Assembly: GCA_944388145.1 (NCBI GenBank)
Contig: CALXHQ010000024.1
Coordinates: forward strand, 1-64,000
Direction: 5' to 3'
Origin: an uncultured Gemmiger sp.
GTDB lineage: Bacteria > Bacillota > Clostridia > Oscillospirales > Ruminococcaceae
DNA: 64,000 nt
The translations under genes and the position numbers were made by a program. Below are positions 15,000 to 23,254 of this stretch, piece after piece. Each line of letters opens with the position of its first letter. The stretch's first letter is position 1. The notes under the pieces were generated by a model. The model searched no databases and was not told where the DNA came from. It saw only the letters and a list, made by a program, of their open reading frames with translations.

Positions 15000-17723
15000 A
15001 TGCAACGCGCCGGAAAACATTCGCTTTGGTACAGGGTCATCTGCCTGTGCACGGCGCTGACCGTTTTTCTTGCTGTGCTGGCACAGGGCAGTTATGCTTG
15101 GTGCAGCAGTGTACAAACCGCCGCCAATGTTTTTTCGCTGGCCGAAGCCAACGCTGCCGTGCGGCTGACAAAATATGAGCAAGGCACGCAAACGACGCTG
15201 GCCAATGCTGTATACGATTTGTACCATGCCGACGGCAGCCGCGTGCCGGGGCGATATACTACCGACGAAACCGGCTCGCTACTGATTGAGGGGTTAACCC
15301 CGGGTATGTATTTCCTGCGCGAAGTATCCCCCCCTTACGGTTACACCTTTGCGGACACCGATAACCGCATAACCTTTACTGTGCCTGAAAATGGTGAACT
15401 CCTGGAGCTGCGCGCTGAAAACCGCCGTCTGACGGCGGATCTCACGCTGCAGAAAGAGGCTGTTGAGGGGGTGGATCCGACACAGGAGTTCGTGTTTCAT
15501 GTGCAGATCGGTACCGATGGGGATGCGGTATTCCTGTGCCAACGGTATGACGCTTCCGGTGTCCCGCTGGACAACCCCATGACGGTGCCCAATGGTGGCA
15601 CACTGACGCTGTGCGCCGGCGAACGCGCTGTCTTTACCGGGCTGCCGGTAGGAACGTCCTACGCCATTTACGAAGAAACGGTGCCGGGGTATGCCATCGC
15701 CAGCACAGGGGCTTCAGGGACGCTGAAAACCGATGGCAGCACAGCTGTCTTTACCAACACGCCGGTCGAAACACCGGACGTGGTTTATGGCACGCTGACC
15801 ATCACTAAGCAGGTGCTTCCAGCGCAAAATGCGCATGATATCTCGGAAAATGAAGTTTCGTCCCCAACACAGACGGAGACAACCTCGGAAACCGACAGCG
15901 ATGAATCTGAAACGACAGGGGCGGCCCCGGAGACCGATAGTGATGGGCCGGAAACGACAGAGCTAAGCCCGGAAAACGGCGGTGATGTACCGGAAATGTC
16001 AGAAACGGCACCGGAGGCCGACAGTGATGTATCCGAAGCAACAGATCCAGCTTTGGAGATTGACAATAGCGAAACTGAAACGACAGATCCAACCCTGCTG
16101 AGCAAATCACCGGCCGAAGAAGACGCCCATTCCAAACCGGTTCCGCTTGCTGCGGAAAGGACGGAACAGGTGGCATCTGCACAAATGTTCACCTTTGCCG
16201 TGCAGATTGGGGAGGACCCGGATGCTACCTATACCTACACCATCGACGGCGGTGAAACGCAGACGTTGCAAAACGGTGGAACGCTTACCCTGCAGGACGG
16301 GCAGAGTGCCGTCTTTTCCGGCAACATCCCTGTTGGAACGCGCTATGCCGTTACTGAGCAGCCGGCCGAAGGCTACGCTATTGCCGCCGTCGCCAGTACT
16401 GGTGTGATGACGGAACAGGGCGCACAAGCTCGCTTTACCAATACGCCGATGCAGTTTTCCGGCACGGCTTCACTGCGCATTCACAAAGAGCTTGCCGGTG
16501 CCGGCAGCGGCGTATTTCGTTTCCTTGTCCACATCGGGCAAGATCCTGACGCTGTCTACACCTATACCGTCGATGGTGGCAAAACACAAACCATGGTCAA
16601 TGGCGGCGTCCTGGAGCTCGCACCCGGTCAGACAGCAGAGTTTGCCGCGCTACCGGCCGGTGTCTGGTATTCTGTGGAGGAATTAACTCCCGCCGGGTAC
16701 CAGTGTGTAAGTCAGAACGCTACTGGAACATTGCTGCCGGAAGGGTGCGAGGCTCGTTTTGTCAATCGCTTGGCATCCCAGACGCCTACTGGCACGCTAA
16801 CAATCGAAAAGCAGGTGGTTGGGGCAGCGTTGGACACCGAGGAAGCCTTCACCTTTTCTGTAAACATCGATCTGCCGGATCAGGCGACTTATGCATATAC
16901 GCGCGTGGCATCCGATGGCCAAACAACAAACGAAACACTGACCGACGGTATGCTCCAACTGGCTGCCGAGGAAAAAGCAGTATTTGCCAATCTGCCTGTC
17001 GGCACGGCCTACCACATCGTTGAGGTTGACTGTTGGGCGCAGGACTATGTGACAACAGCCGAAGGCTCTGCTGGAACAATCCCGCAGGGTAATGCGACAG
17101 CGCGTTTTGAAAACCATTATGTAGGGGCACCTGCAGAGCGTGAAACAGTGCACCTGCAGGGACAAAAAAACTGGCAGCACAGCAGTGCGCCGCAGGCGTT
17201 GCATCCGACCTCGGCTACAATATACGTGCAGCTGGACGGCGTGACAGTCGCCCAGCAGATGGTAACAGAGCGGGATGGATGGCAGTTTGCTTTTGATTTG
17301 CCGCGTTTCCTGGCGGATGGCACTACACCGGTCCAATATACTTTGTGCGAGGAACAGATTTCCGATTACAAATCTGTATGGGATACACCGCAGATCGATG
17401 CCAATGGCAACATCAAACAGAACCTGACAAACTGCTATACCGGCGCAACGGGACTTGAACCCTCCCCCGCTCCGAGCGAGGCGCCCATTCCGAGTGGGAC
17501 ACCCTCTCCGAACGGGACGCCCATTCCGAGCGGGACACCCACTCCGAGCGGGACGCCCACTCCGGATGAGACGCTCACGCAGGGAGGAACGCCCACGCCG
17601 GGCGGCGGGCATATCCCGCAGACGGAGGACGGATTCCTGCTTTTTCCTTTGACAGTGACTGGTCTGTTTGGCGGGGCGGCGTTACCGTTGTTACTTCTGG
17701 TTCGGCGGAGAGGCCACCATTAA
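15000..17723 (+). CDS. Large multi-domain wall-anchored adhesin with SipW-type signal
   Basis: 907 residues from the ATG at 15000, which has an ideal AAAAGGAGG; a GTG at 14961 is rejected. Residues 10-36 form a signal with cleavage region AQGSYAWCSSVQTAANVF, the same pattern as the two matrix proteins. A SpaA-like domain (50-142) and four Cna-B/DUF5979-like repeats follow, each with an F.F.V.IG..PDA.Y.Y core and an F.N.P close, then a Cna-B domain near 720-815. One repeat is split by an acidic Glu/Asp/Ser/Thr insert of about 110 residues (15838-16130). A Pro/Thr/Gly linker (PSGTPTPSGTPTP), an IPQTE sortase-type motif, a hydrophobic span and RRRGHH end the protein. No sortase gene is in the window. 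It probably mediates attachment on the cell surface. Confidence 0.88.
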   Translation: MQRAGKHSLWYRVICLCTALTVFLAVLAQGSYAWCSSVQTAANVFSLAEANAAVRLTKYEQGTQTTLANAVYDLYHADGSRVPGRYTTDETGSLLIEGLTPGMYFLREVSPPYGYTFADTDNRITFTVPENGELLELRAENRRLTADLTLQKEAVEGVDPTQEFVFHVQIGTDGDAVFLCQRYDASGVPLDNPMTVPNGGTLTLCAGERAVFTGLPVGTSYAIYEETVPGYAIASTGASGTLKTDGSTAVFTNTPVETPDVVYGTLTITKQVLPAQNAHDISENEVSSPTQTETTSETDSDESETTGAAPETDSDGPETTELSPENGGDVPEMSETAPEADSDVSEATDPALEIDNSETETTDPTLLSKSPAEEDAHSKPVPLAAERTEQVASAQMFTFAVQIGEDPDATYTYTIDGGETQTLQNGGTLTLQDGQSAVFSGNIPVGTRYAVTEQPAEGYAIAAVASTGVMTEQGAQARFTNTPMQFSGTASLRIHKELAGAGSGVFRFLVHIGQDPDAVYTYTVDGGKTQTMVNGGVLELAPGQTAEFAALPAGVWYSVEELTPAGYQCVSQNATGTLLPEGCEARFVNRLASQTPTGTLTIEKQVVGAALDTEEAFTFSVNIDLPDQATYAYTRVASDGQTTNETLTDGMLQLAAEEKAVFANLPVGTAYHIVEVDCWAQDYVTTAEGSAGTIPQGNATARFENHYVGAPAERETVHLQGQKNWQHSSAPQALHPTSATIYVQLDGVTVAQQMVTERDGWQFAFDLPRFLADGTTPVQYTLCEEQISDYKSVWDTPQIDANGNIKQNLTNCYTGATGLEPSPAPSEAPIPSGTPSPNGTPIPSGTPTPSGTPTPDETLTQGGTPTPGGGHIPQTEDGFLLFPLTVTGLFGGAALPLLLLVRRRGHH

Positions 17724-17785
17724 AATAGACTGCGGACGGCATCTGCTTGTAAAAAAGCACGTTGCAAAAACGTTAAAATCACAAG

Positions 17786-17829
17786 ACAGGCAGTGGACTC
17801 TTTCTTTTCGTAGCCGCTGCCTGTTTTTT
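17786..17829 (+). terminator. Terminator of the adhesin
   Basis: ACAGGCAGTGG and CCGCTGCCTGT around a 17-base loop, followed by TTTTT. It ends the sipW-matrix-adhesin locus. Confidence 0.85.
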
Positions 17830-18103
17830 GCTATAAGTATAGTAAAGCGAAAACAAAGGGAAGAATTGCAATGCATTTGGGCGCAGAGAGAGTACAGCTG
17901 CTAAAAATGTAGAGGAACATGGTAACCGCCGGTACGGAACAGAACCGGCGGCAAACGAAATATAGGCAGGCGGCATTACGGGAGTCATGCAGGGGGGAGA
18001 ATATCAGCAACAGTTGCCAGACGCTGAACCGCGAATTGACACAGTATGTCGATAGTGTGAACCTGGACGGCTGGCTGCTGCCCGGCGTGCCCCACAGCGT
18101 CTG
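17830..18103. other. Intergenic stretch without a supported gene
   Basis: A 91-residue frame at 17919-18194 lacks family features and contains the promoter at 18104, so I do not call it. Nothing else is seen here. Confidence 0.5.
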
Positions 18104-18131
18104 TTGCAAACTTGATGCAAAATGGTATAAT
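18104..18131 (+). promoter_or_regulatory. Promoter of the small gene at 18271
   Basis: TTGCAA, 16 bases, TATAAT. The leader includes an inverted repeat CCAAAAGCGC/GCGCTTTTGG (18203-18240) before the ribosome binding site, which could be an attenuator or operator. Confidence 0.7.
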
Positions 18132-18270
18132 AAACTGAAAATGCTGAGTCTAATGCTGATTTTGGACGCGGGAAAAAGAAGTCGAAACTCGTAACCCGCA
18201 CCCAAAAGCGCCATGCAGATACTCTGCGGCGCGCTTTTGGCATATTTTCCACACAGGGGAGGAAATGCAG

Positions 18271-18603
18271 ATGCTTTCAGGGTTTCCGATCTATCACTAT
18301 TTCGATAATGGCAACCCATTCTCCGGTGCCGAGGGCGGGATGCGGTATCTGATCTCACCGGGCAAACGTTCCGACCCGTCCGATGAGAGCGGCAAGAAAA
18401 AAATCGCCTATCTTGAGGTGACCGTTTGGCCGGAACCCTGGAGCCTGGAACACACCGCAAAAGAAAAGACAACCACCAAAGAATTTGCGGGGAATCAGCA
18501 GGGGCTGGACGAGGCGACTGCCTGGCTGCAGGAAATGTATGCTGCCCAGCCCGAGCGCTGGGCCAATATTCCGTCTATTCTGGACTGTGAACCGGATTGT
18601 TAG
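18271..18603 (+). CDS. Small cytoplasmic protein of unknown function
   Basis: 110 residues from the ATG at 18271, 9 bases after GGGGAGG; the ATG at 18265 is too close to it. The sequence begins MLSGFPIYHYFDNGNPFSG and is rich in Trp/Tyr and charged residues, without a signal peptide or membrane span. The later part looks helical (GLDEATAWLQEMYAAQPERW). It has its own promoter, ribosome binding site and coding composition, so it is probably real. I do not recognise the family. Confidence 0.7.
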   Translation: MLSGFPIYHYFDNGNPFSGAEGGMRYLISPGKRSDPSDESGKKKIAYLEVTVWPEPWSLEHTAKEKTTTKEFAGNQQGLDEATAWLQEMYAAQPERWANIPSILDCEPDC

Positions 18604-18724
18604 TGCGTGCGACGATGCCGGGCCGGCATTGATCGGGTTACAAAACGGTGTTTGCTGTGTTGTGCGCTTATAACCTTTCGTCTGGCCAGTTGCCCGGCAG
18701 GGGGGGGAGGATCGAACCTGGCTC

Positions 18725-18766
18725 AAACAAAAAATGCCCGGCGGCTGTGCGGACCGCGGGCATTTC
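18725..18766 (-). terminator. Terminator-like hairpin facing the minus strand
   Basis: AAATGCCCG and CGGGCATTT with further inner pairing; on the minus strand TTTTTTGTTTG follows. No minus-strand gene is upstream of it, only the lysR promoter region. It may end a short antisense RNA or the plus-strand transcript from 18104. The rest of 18604-18799 holds nothing else recognisable. Confidence 0.5.
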
Positions 18767-18799
18767 AGAGGGAAGAGTCGAATATCAGGCGTTTCCGCC

Positions 18800-18828
18800 T
18801 TGACTTCATGCCTCTATCATAGTACAGT
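18800..18828 (+). promoter_or_regulatory. Promoter of the LysR-family gene
   Basis: TTGACT, 17 bases, TACAGT. A loose inverted repeat (TATCA...TGATA, 18815-18838) overlaps the -10, a usual place for LysR autoregulation. Confidence 0.65.
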
Positions 18829-18910
18829 ATTTGTGATAAGTAAAATTCAATCTTTTCACACGAATGATGAGCCGAATTCACACAGAACTGCAAAAACCGG
18901 AGGAATTCCT

Positions 18911-19792
18911 ATGACGCTGCTGGCCTGCCAGATTTTTTCTACGATTGCCCACGAGGGCAGCTTTGCGCGCACGGCGGAACGCCTTCACCTGACGCCATCC
19001 GCCATCAGCCACTCGGTGGCCTCGATGGAAGCGGAATGCGGTTTCCCGCTCTTCACCCGGACCAAGGCGGGGGTCACCATGACCGCTGCAGCGGAGCACC
19101 TTTTGCCGGACATCCAACGCTTGCTCTCCTGCAGCGAGTCGCTGGATCAATCCATCGCCCGCATCAACGGCATGGAAAAGGGGGTGCTGCGGCTGGCAGC
19201 CTTCAACAGTGCTTGTGTGACTTGGCTGCCGCAGCTTTTGCCAGGGTTTCAGCGACAGTTTCCTGGTATTGAATTGCAGGTGTATCAGGGCAGCTATTCC
19301 GACATTGCTGCCTGGCTGAAAAACGGCACCGTGGAAATCGGTCTGATGTCAACTTCCAGCGCACAGGAACTGGATTTCGAGCCCATGTACTGTGACCCTC
19401 TGGTCTGTATTGCACCGGTCAGCTTTCGCCCGCGGCACCCCGGCGTGGTTACGGCCGAAGAACTGCGCGGCCAGGTGTTTGTCAGCCAGCGTCCCGACAC
19501 GGATGCTGATATTCAAAGCTACCTTAAAAAGAACGATCTGCGGGTAAACGCCCGGTGCTACGTTATTGATGACGAATCCACCATCGCCATGGTGGCCTGC
19601 GGCCAGGGCGTGGCAATTATGCCGCAGCTGATCTTGACACGATACAATAACCGCAAGGATGAGGTTTGCACACTCAGGCTGGAACCGGCCGCCAGCCGCT
19701 CCATCGGCATGGCCTGCCGGGATAAAAACGGTCTGTCCCCGGCGGCCCGCCAGTTCTGGCAGCGTGTGCGGGAATTTGCGGCAAACCTTTGA
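18911..19792 (+). CDS. LysR-family transcriptional regulator
   Basis: 293 residues from an ATG 7 bases after GGAGG; the longer frame from 18734 crosses the promoter. The N-terminal winged helix reads FSTIAHEGSFARTAERLHLT then PSAISHSVASMEAECGFPLF. The rest is a periplasmic-binding-like effector domain of the LTTR type (VLRLAAFNSACVTWLPQLLP; EIGLMSTSS; VACGQGVAIMPQL). No metabolic operon is adjacent or divergent, so neither target nor inducer can be inferred. Confidence 0.88.
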   Translation: MTLLACQIFSTIAHEGSFARTAERLHLTPSAISHSVASMEAECGFPLFTRTKAGVTMTAAAEHLLPDIQRLLSCSESLDQSIARINGMEKGVLRLAAFNSACVTWLPQLLPGFQRQFPGIELQVYQGSYSDIAAWLKNGTVEIGLMSTSSAQELDFEPMYCDPLVCIAPVSFRPRHPGVVTAEELRGQVFVSQRPDTDADIQSYLKKNDLRVNARCYVIDDESTIAMVACGQGVAIMPQLILTRYNNRKDEVCTLRLEPAASRSIGMACRDKNGLSPAARQFWQRVREFAANL

Positions 19793-19871
19793 CGTCCCGC
19801 GGCGCGGGAACGCCGCAGAAACCTGCCCTTTCATCAATGCGTCATATGAGTGCAAAAAAGGAGTACAGCCT

Positions 19872-20513
19872 ATGCACGGTTTGCTGGGAACAGAGGTTCT
19901 GATTGCTTATTTGCTGCGAGCCCTGGTCATGCTGATTGTTATCCCGTTCCATGAGTCGGCCCATGCCCTGGTCAGCTGGTTGCTGGGAGATCCCACTGCT
20001 AAAAATGCGGGGCGCCTCTCGTTAAACCCGGTGCGCCATTTTGACCTGATGGGCGCTGTCTGTATGGTGATCGCCGGTGTTGGCTGGGCCAAACCCGTGA
20101 GTATCCGCCCGGATCGCTTCCGAAACCCCAAAGTGGGGATGGCAGTCTCTGCGGCGGCAGGCCCGGTGTCCAACATTCTGCTGGCCTTTGTGTCCATGAT
20201 GTTGTACAAATTGGCCTACCTGTTGCTGGGGTTTTCTACCCCGCAACTGCTGGCGGATTTTCTGTATTATATGATTGTGATGAACATCAGCCTTGGCGTG
20301 TTCAACCTGATCCCGGTTCCGCCCTTTGATGGAAGCCGCATTTTTCTGACGTTTTTGCCACAAAAGTATTACTTCAAGGTGATGCAGTACGAGCGGTATA
20401 TTATGATCGCTGTGCTGCTGCTGGCTGTATTTGGCGTGCTGAATTTGCCGCTGTCTGTGGCAGACAATGCAGTGATGGGCTGGCTGGATGCCGCAACAAG
20501 CTTTATCTGGTGA
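19872..20513 (+). CDS. Site-2-type M50 family membrane metalloprotease
   Basis: 213 residues with four to five membrane segments. The zinc motif is HESAH (PFHESAHALVSWLLGD, about residues 26-41), and the second metal-binding region is LIPVPPFDGSRIF. AAGPVSNILLAF is the conserved NPG-like segment. It matches the short YwhC/YdiL-like M50B group, which have no PDZ domain. The ATG follows AAAAAAGGAG. It directly precedes scpA; the substrate is unknown. Confidence 0.85.
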   Translation: MHGLLGTEVLIAYLLRALVMLIVIPFHESAHALVSWLLGDPTAKNAGRLSLNPVRHFDLMGAVCMVIAGVGWAKPVSIRPDRFRNPKVGMAVSAAAGPVSNILLAFVSMMLYKLAYLLLGFSTPQLLADFLYYMIVMNISLGVFNLIPVPPFDGSRIFLTFLPQKYYFKVMQYERYIMIAVLLLAVFGVLNLPLSVADNAVMGWLDAATSFIW

Positions 20514-20547
20514 GATCAAACAGGACATACAAACAGGGGAGACATGC

Positions 20548-21279
20548 ATGGGGGAACTGACCTTCAAGCTGGAAGATTTTGAAGGCCCGCTGGATCTTTT
20601 ACTGCATCTGGTGAGCAAAAACAAGATGAATCTCTACGACATCAATATCATGGAGCTGATCGACCAGTATACGGGGATCATCAACACACTGCAGGCCAAC
20701 CGCCTGGATGTGGCCAGCGAGTTCATCGATATGGCGGCGCATCTGGTGCAGATGAAAAGCGCGCTTCTGTTGCCCCGCGCCCCCGAAGCGGAACGGATGA
20801 AAGCAGAACTGACCGGCCGCCTGATCGAGTACGGCGCTTGCAAGCGGGTGGCGGCGCAGCTGGGCGGCCGAGCCCGGGACCTGTTCACCGCAGTGCGCGC
20901 GCCCCAGCCGCTGGTGGGAGCGGCGGAATACACCCGTCCCCACAAGCCGGAGCAGCTGGTTCAGGCATGGTACAATCTGATGGGGCGCAGCCTTCGCCGG
21001 CGCAAACCGGATCAGGAGCGTTTTGAGCCGCTGGTCACCGCTCCATTTGTCTCGGTAGCCAGCCGGGTGGCGCATATGCTCCGCGGGTTGGTGCACGGCA
21101 CATTGTCTCGCATGGGCCAGCTGTTCAGCCGCACCGAAAGCCGCAGCACCAATGTGGCTACCTTCCTGGCGCTGCTGGAATTGATCCGCGCCGGGCGCGT
21201 ACAGGTGGATTCCGGTGGACAGCTCAAAGTGGACCGCTCCCATCACAGACACAAAAAGGAGGCAGCACCGCATGAATGA
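20548..21279 (+). CDS. scpA: Segregation and condensation protein A
   Basis: 243 residues, starting MGELTFKLEDFEGPLDLLLH, the typical kleisin N-terminus, with YDINIMELIDQY and MAAHLVQMKSALLLP. The start follows GGGGAG with 6-base spacing. The C-terminal winged helix (TFLALLELIRAGRVQV) binds the SMC head. ScpA bridges SMC and ScpB in chromosome condensation. It overlaps scpB by 8 bases. Confidence 0.93.
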   Translation: MGELTFKLEDFEGPLDLLLHLVSKNKMNLYDINIMELIDQYTGIINTLQANRLDVASEFIDMAAHLVQMKSALLLPRAPEAERMKAELTGRLIEYGACKRVAAQLGGRARDLFTAVRAPQPLVGAAEYTRPHKPEQLVQAWYNLMGRSLRRRKPDQERFEPLVTAPFVSVASRVAHMLRGLVHGTLSRMGQLFSRTESRSTNVATFLALLELIRAGRVQVDSGGQLKVDRSHHRHKKEAAPHE

Positions 21280-21853
21280 ACAACAGCGCATGGGTGCACT
21301 GGAAGCCATGCTGTTCGCTCACGGGGAACCCGTGGCTCTGGATCGGCTGGCCGACGCGATGCACACCGAGCCAATCCAGGTACAGGTGCTGCTGCAAAAA
21401 CTGCAGCGCCAGTATGACGAGCGAAGCAGCGGCCTGGTTCTGCTGAACTTCGAGGACCGGTGGCAGCTTGCCACCCGGCCCTATTATGGAGAGATTGTCA
21501 AACGCATCCTGGACACCCGCCGCAACGCGCCCTTGTCCCCGGCGGCACTGGAGGTGCTGGCGGTTATTGCGTACAACCAGCCGGTATCCCGCAGTTTTAT
21601 TGAACAGGTGCGCGGGGTGGATTCCTCCTCCACGGTGGCCAAACTGCTGGAGCGGGGGCTGATTGAGGAGGCGGGCCGCCTGGATCTGCCCGGTAAGCCG
21701 GTGGCCTTCCAGGTGACCGATACCTTCCTGCGGGTGTTCGGTCTGGGCAGCCTGGCCGATTTGCCGCCGCTGCACGAGGAAAAGGACCCGGCACAGCCGG
21801 ACTCCACCGTCGAAAATGTACCGGAAAGTGAACAACTGGAGATGCAGCCATGA
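21272..21853 (+). CDS. scpB: Segregation and condensation protein B
   Basis: 193 residues with two winged-helix domains: GALEAMLFAHGEPVALDRLA at the N-terminus and ALEVLAVIAYNQPVSR...VRGVDSSSTVAKLLERGLI centrally. Ribosome binding site AAAAGGAGG lies in the end of scpA. The last 25 residues are an acidic tail. Partner of ScpA in the SMC complex. Confidence 0.93.
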   Translation: MNEQQRMGALEAMLFAHGEPVALDRLADAMHTEPIQVQVLLQKLQRQYDERSSGLVLLNFEDRWQLATRPYYGEIVKRILDTRRNAPLSPAALEVLAVIAYNQPVSRSFIEQVRGVDSSSTVAKLLERGLIEEAGRLDLPGKPVAFQVTDTFLRVFGLGSLADLPPLHEEKDPAQPDSTVENVPESEQLEMQP

Positions 21854-22692
21854 CCATTGTGCTTGGAATTCTCCGCGTCATGGGAATTTTGCTGCTGATT
21901 TTGCTGGCGCTGGCGGTTATTGCGCTGCTGCTCCCGGCGGGGCTGCGGATTCAGTGGAGGCATGGCGGAGAACTGGAGGCTTTTCTCACGGTTGGTCCCG
22001 TACGCCGCCGCCTTTTCCCTTTGCCGCAGGAAGCACACCGCCCGGCGGAGGGGGCCGGAAAAGCCGCCCCGCTGCACAAAGAACGAGCTGCCGGCGGCTC
22101 GCCGGCCGGGCAACCGGCATCGGCTCCCCGGTCGGGGTCCTGTCCGCGGCCGACTGCGGCGCCCTCCCGGGCGGCGGGACCGGGCGCTGCACCCGCACCG
22201 AAAAAAAGCAGGACGACGCAACGGGGGGGCAATGGCAGCTCTCGTCCAAGGGCTGACGCTGCGCCGTCGGTGCCCTCAATGGGCGACATCGACGAGATGA
22301 TGGACCGTCTGCTGGATGATCCCATGCATTATGTTCACATCCTGCGTCGCTGGGGGCAGGGCCCCGGCAAATTCTTGCTGGACCGGCTGCGGGTACGCCA
22401 TGTGTGCATCGTTGGGACAGTTGTCGGCGACAATGCGGCACAGACCGCAATTTTGTACGGAACCATTATCGCTGCCTGCAATACGGCCTGGTCAGTTTTG
22501 AAGGATTTTTTGGATGTGGAGGCGGATGAACTGCGGCTGGAACCGGATTTCACCAACGAAAAGGCCGGCCTGCGCTGTTTCGCTTGCCAAATCACGGCAA
22601 AAATGTATATAATAGTGGCAACCATACTGTTGACGGTCCGCAGGGCAGCAAACCATCGCGCAGCCGGCAAACACAAACCGACCGGCAGATGA
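21850..22692 (+). CDS. DUF2953 family membrane protein
   Basis: 280 residues; the start overlaps the scpB stop (ATGA). One N-terminal membrane segment (about residues 5-32) is followed by a Pro/Ala/Arg-rich variable region (60-135) and a conserved distal part (DRLRVRHVCIVGTVVGDNAA...YGTIIAACNTAWSVLKDFLD). DUF2953 proteins commonly sit between scpB and ytfJ in clostridia, and Bacillus YtfI is linked to sporulation. Function is otherwise unknown. Confidence 0.8.
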   Translation: MTIVLGILRVMGILLLILLALAVIALLLPAGLRIQWRHGGELEAFLTVGPVRRRLFPLPQEAHRPAEGAGKAAPLHKERAAGGSPAGQPASAPRSGSCPRPTAAPSRAAGPGAAPAPKKSRTTQRGGNGSSRPRADAAPSVPSMGDIDEMMDRLLDDPMHYVHILRRWGQGPGKFLLDRLRVRHVCIVGTVVGDNAAQTAILYGTIIAACNTAWSVLKDFLDVEADELRLEPDFTNEKAGLRCFACQITAKMYIIVATILLTVRRAANHRAAGKHKPTGR

Positions 22693-22766
22693 TGCTGGTA
22701 CCGGCCGCATCGTCGGCAGTAAGTGACGGCACAGTACCGTCCATATCCCAAAGGAGGAGATTCAAT

Positions 22767-23159
22767 ATGGCAGAGCATCCGGTTCAGGGCCTGATGGGCG
22801 CAACCGCGGAAAAGATCCGTGAGCTGGCCGATGCCAACACGATCATCGGCACCCCCATTGCGGTGGATGCCACCACCACGATCATTCCGGTTTCCAAGGT
22901 GACAATGGGGTTTGCCTCCGGCGGTTCGGATGTGGGCGCCAAGGTGACAAAGGAAATGTTCGGCGGCGGTTCCGGTGCCGGCGTGTCCATCACCCCCATT
23001 GCGTTCTTGGTGGTGACGGACGGGAATGTGCGCACCGTACAGCTGGCCGACCATGCATCCCCCATCGACAATGCCATCAATGCATTGCCGGAGCTGGTGG
23101 ATAAGCTGGCATCACTGCTGAAGCGGGAGGAACCGTCCCGTCAGTCGGAAGAAGCATAA
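22767..23159 (+). CDS. ytfJ: GerW/YtfJ family sporulation protein
   Basis: 130 residues from an ATG after AAAGGAGGAG. It begins HPVQGLMGATAEKIRELADA, then GTPIAVDATTTIIPVSKVTM and the glycine-rich GFASGGSDVG...GGGSGAGVSITPIAFLV typical of the family. In Bacillus it is a spore protein needed for lysozyme-resistance and germination traits. Placement after DUF2953 matches other Firmicutes. Confidence 0.9.
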   Translation: MAEHPVQGLMGATAEKIRELADANTIIGTPIAVDATTTIIPVSKVTMGFASGGSDVGAKVTKEMFGGGSGAGVSITPIAFLVVTDGNVRTVQLADHASPIDNAINALPELVDKLASLLKREEPSRQSEEA

Positions 23160-23254
23160 CAGCCTGAACACAGGCACAGGATCGCGCAGCCGCTGGATTG
23201 TCTGCTGTACAGCAGGGCAGGGGACTGCGCCTTTTTTGAAATTTGGAGGAAATC

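Noticed and set aside
17919..18194. 91-residue plus-strand frame
   Set aside because: It contains a promoter for the next gene and has no ribosome binding site or family feature.
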